Source: Blastococcus sp. TF02A-26
GTDB taxonomy: Bacteria > Actinomycetota > Actinomycetes > Mycobacteriales > Geodermatophilaceae
Length of the DNA stretch: 64,000 nucleotides
Assembly: GCF_003319125.1 (NCBI RefSeq)
Contig: NZ_QOHG01000007.1
Location: 162,473 to 226,472, forward strand
Direction: 5' to 3'
Position numbers and translations under genes: made by a program. Of this stretch, positions 62,175 to 64,000 are shown in pieces. Positions within the stretch are counted from its first letter, which is position 1; each line of letters starts with the position of its first letter. Below the pieces are notes generated by a model. The model ran no database searches and was not told where the DNA came from. It saw only the letters and a program-made list of their open reading frames with translations.

Positions 62175-62465
62175 GGCACCTCCTCGGCTCGGAGCGGGGG
62201 TCTGGGCAGCGGCTCTGCGCAGCGGCCCGCGGGAGGGTCGCACGCCCGGGTGGTGTGTCCCGGCACGCACTCCGGAGGCGCTCCGGCGGCGCGGTGCGGC
62301 CGGCTCAGCCGCCCCACGTGCCACAGTGCGCGGGCGGTGTTGCGTCGAGATGTCCACGACAACAACTCCCGCCACGCCGGGCGTGGCAGCCGAGGAGGCT
62401 CGGTCCCCGTCGATAGCCTCGGGCGCGGAGCCATCCCGGCTCCGACAGGACGACGGAGGACGCCC

Positions 62466-63350
62466 ATGCGCTCGCTGCGCCTCGTGGGGCTGTCCGACGA
62501 CGGCTCCAGCCTCGTGCTGGTCGCCGAGGGCACCGAGCCCGGCGACGAGGGCGAGCGCTTCGAGCTGCCGGTCGACGACCGCCTCCGGGCCGCCGCGCGC
62601 GGTGACGCCCGCCGGCTGGGCCAGATCGACGTCGACCTGGGCATGAGCCTGCCGCCGCGGGTCATCCAGGCTCGCATCCGGTCCGGCGAGACCCCGGAGC
62701 AGGTCGCCGAGGCCGCGGGCATCCGGGTCGACCGGGTGCTGCGCTTCGCCGGCCCGGTGCTGCAGGAGCGCGAGCGGATCGCCGACCAGGCCCGCGAGGC
62801 GCGCGTCCGGCTCTCCGACGGCTCGATCACCTCCCCGCTGCAGCAGTTCATGGCCGAGCGACTGCGGCTGCTCGGCAGCGACCTGGACGCCGTCCGGTGG
62901 GACTCCGCCCGCGGGTCCGACGGTGTGTGGCAGGTGACCGCGGCCTGGCACGCCGGCGCGAAGTCCGGCCTCACCCGCTGGGCCTACGACATGCGCGGCC
63001 GGGTCGTCGCCCCCGTGGACGCGGCCACCACCGACTTCGCCGAGGGCACCCGGCTGGTCCGCGTCGTCCCCGACGTCCCCGCCGGGCTGCCGGCGTCCCC
63101 GCTGCACCGCTCCCGCCCGGTCGGCGTCGTCACCGAGCACGTGCCCCCGGCCGAGCCGGTCGAGCAGCACGAGCCCGCCGAGGTCCCGGCCGAGGCGCAC
63201 CGCCGTGCCGCCGACGACGCGGTCGACCTCGACGACATCGCCGAGCACGACACCGTCGTCCTGGGTCGTCCCGACGGTGAGGACGAGGACCCCCGCGCCC
63301 GGGTCCCGGCCTGGGAGGACATCGTCTTCGGGGTCCGCCGCCACCGCTGA
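62466..63350 (+). CDS. sepH: Cell-division regulator SepH
   Basis: The 294-aa protein has a DUF3071 N-terminal domain with the helix-turn-helix PPRVIQARIRSGETPEQVAE, EAAGIRVDRVLRFAGPVLQE and a second conserved block AGKSGLTRWAYD in context (AWHAGAKSGLTRWAYDMRG). The C-terminal third (residues 210-290) is acidic and Pro/Glu-rich, ending with a short conserved WEDIVFGVRRHR. SepH in Streptomyces and mycobacteria binds FtsZ and speeds its assembly. The start is ATG; no SepH operon partner is present. Confidence 0.93.
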   Translation: MRSLRLVGLSDDGSSLVLVAEGTEPGDEGERFELPVDDRLRAAARGDARRLGQIDVDLGMSLPPRVIQARIRSGETPEQVAEAAGIRVDRVLRFAGPVLQERERIADQAREARVRLSDGSITSPLQQFMAERLRLLGSDLDAVRWDSARGSDGVWQVTAAWHAGAKSGLTRWAYDMRGRVVAPVDAATTDFAEGTRLVRVVPDVPAGLPASPLHRSRPVGVVTEHVPPAEPVEQHEPAEVPAEAHRRAADDAVDLDDIAEHDTVVLGRPDGEDEDPRARVPAWEDIVFGVRRHR

Positions 63351-63398
63351 CCGGAACAGCACCTGCGTGAGGCCCGTTGTCACGGGTAGGAGGTGCGC

Positions 63399-63872
63399 AT
63401 GTCCATGTCGGTGTCGATGCCCCTAGGCGGCGTCCAGGTCGGGTCCTATGACAGCTACGAACGCGCGCAGGCCGCGGTCGACCACCTGTCGGACCAGAAG
63501 TTCCCCGTCGAGAACGTGACCATCATCGGGACCGACCTCCGGATGATCGAGAAGGTCACCGGCCGGATGACCTGGGGCCGGGCCCTGGCCGCCGGTGCGG
63601 CCGCCGGCGCCTGGTGGGGTCTGTTCGTCGGTCTGCTGCTCGGGATCTTCGCCGAGGACGGGAGCAACTGGCTCGGCTCGGTCCTGTCGGGCCTGCTCAT
63701 CGGGCTGGTCTTCGGCGCGGCCTTCGGCGGGATGGGGTACGCGGCCACGCAGGGCCGCCGCGACTTCACGAGCACCAGCCGGATCACCGCGAGCAGGTAC
63801 GACGTGATGTGCGACCCGAGCCGCGCCGAGGAGGCCCGCGCGATCCTCGCCCGCTTCTCCCTGCGCGGCTAG
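63399..63872 (+). CDS. DUF1269/general-stress-protein-17M-like membrane protein
   Basis: The 157-aa protein has a GSP17M-type N-terminal domain (VGSYDSYERAQAAVDHLSDQ, FPVENVTIIGTDLRMIEKV) and two glycine-rich membrane-like segments (GRALAAGAAAGAWWGLFVGL and LSGLLIGLVFGAAFGGMGYA). It closes with a short soluble part (SRYDVMCDPSRAEEARAILA). Such proteins are stress-induced with unknown function. The ATG at 63399 has AGGAGG five bases upstream, which excludes the earlier GTG. Confidence 0.88.
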   Translation: MSMSVSMPLGGVQVGSYDSYERAQAAVDHLSDQKFPVENVTIIGTDLRMIEKVTGRMTWGRALAAGAAAGAWWGLFVGLLLGIFAEDGSNWLGSVLSGLLIGLVFGAAFGGMGYAATQGRRDFTSTSRITASRYDVMCDPSRAEEARAILARFSLRG

Positions 63873-63936
63873 CTGTACTGACCGGAGACGTTGGTCGAGG
63901 ACGTGTGACGACACGATCTGATTGATCTTGTTCGGG

Positions 63937-64000
63937 GAGGACCTCCGGACGTGGAGTGGAGCTGCTGAAGGCACCCATTCCACGAGCTCCGGAGGTCCTC
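63937..64000. repeat. Large inverted repeat at the right window edge
   Basis: GAGGACCTCCGGA (63937-63949) and TCCGGAGGTCCTC (63988-64000) are perfect 13-bp inverted arms. Inside them CGTGGAGTGG pairs with CCATTCCACG, with one G-T pair and a 3-base bulge. The 128 bp after the stress-protein gene hold nothing else I can support. It may be a terminator, a repeated palindrome, or the end of an element that continues beyond the window. Confidence 0.75.

Overview
The window is about 74% G+C. It has many GTG starts, 4-bp stop/start overlaps (ATGA, GTGA) and tightly packed short operons, so it comes from a high-G+C actinomycete. SepH, an F420-dependent oxidoreductase, FprA, UdgX and the order galU / 5-FTHF cyclo-ligase / FmdB-type protein / mscL (conserved in mycobacteria) all agree. 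The group of light- and base-damage repair genes suggests a UV- and desiccation-exposed organism, for example Geodermatophilaceae; that placement is an inference. I see no rRNA, CRISPR array, transposase or phage gene. One tRNA gene is present.

Layout. 1-4928: partial galU, 5-FTHF cyclo-ligase, then a malonate-type operon (MatC-like carrier, CaiB-family protein, AccD/AccA-fused carboxyltransferase). 4992-9801: AAA ATPase, a divergent MarR/GMC-oxidoreductase pair, a RibD-C/DHFR-like protein and an FMN 2-hydroxyacid oxidase. 9853-12150: a CIRCE element ahead of a Ruc-like FmdB protein, a SAF protein, mscL, and a convergent YbaK-domain gene. 12301-19195: a small operon (VOC, thioesterase, phosphotransferase), a lipoprotein, a Pyr_excise/PUA-like fusion, sirtuin, SRPBCC, YjbR and alpha/beta-hydrolase genes. 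19196-20864: a decayed coding fragment, tRNA-Arg(CCT) and a lipoprotein of lower G+C, which may be a transferred patch. 20865-26800: ArsR regulator divergent from a PAS-GAF-PP2C phosphatase with a clear operator between them, a lipase-like protein and a membrane GGDEF-EAL protein.

26864-28103 holds a SpeD-like protein and a LuxI/FeeM-like GNAT acyltransferase one base apart, a candidate small-molecule synthesis pair. 28160-31611 is an ECF sigma / anti-sigma / ABC-exporter operon. 31741-35644: CsbD, small GNAT, photolyase overlapping a Nei-type glycosylase, acetyltransferase and ABM monooxygenase. 35722-44924: FprA, IMPase-like protein, GT2, PEP carboxylase, SMP-30, TPR and F420 genes. 44974-47081: a Nat-type ABC exporter. 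47204-53571: methyltransferase, epimerase, membrane glycosyltransferase-like protein, GT2, DUF2064 and a cytochrome-b/SUOX-type molybdenum fusion; part of this matches the mycobacterial Rv0539-Rv0541c region linked to methylthioxylose capping. 53568-64000: UdgX, MFS, pdxH, citrate synthase, serC, MFS, S9 peptidase, sepH and a DUF1269-like protein, ending in a large inverted repeat cut by the window edge.

The strongest leads are the SpeD/GNAT pair, the methylthio-sugar-like locus with its molybdenum enzyme, the CIRCE-controlled Ruc homologue that lacks one zinc cysteine, and a CaiB-family protein that seems to lack the catalytic Asp.
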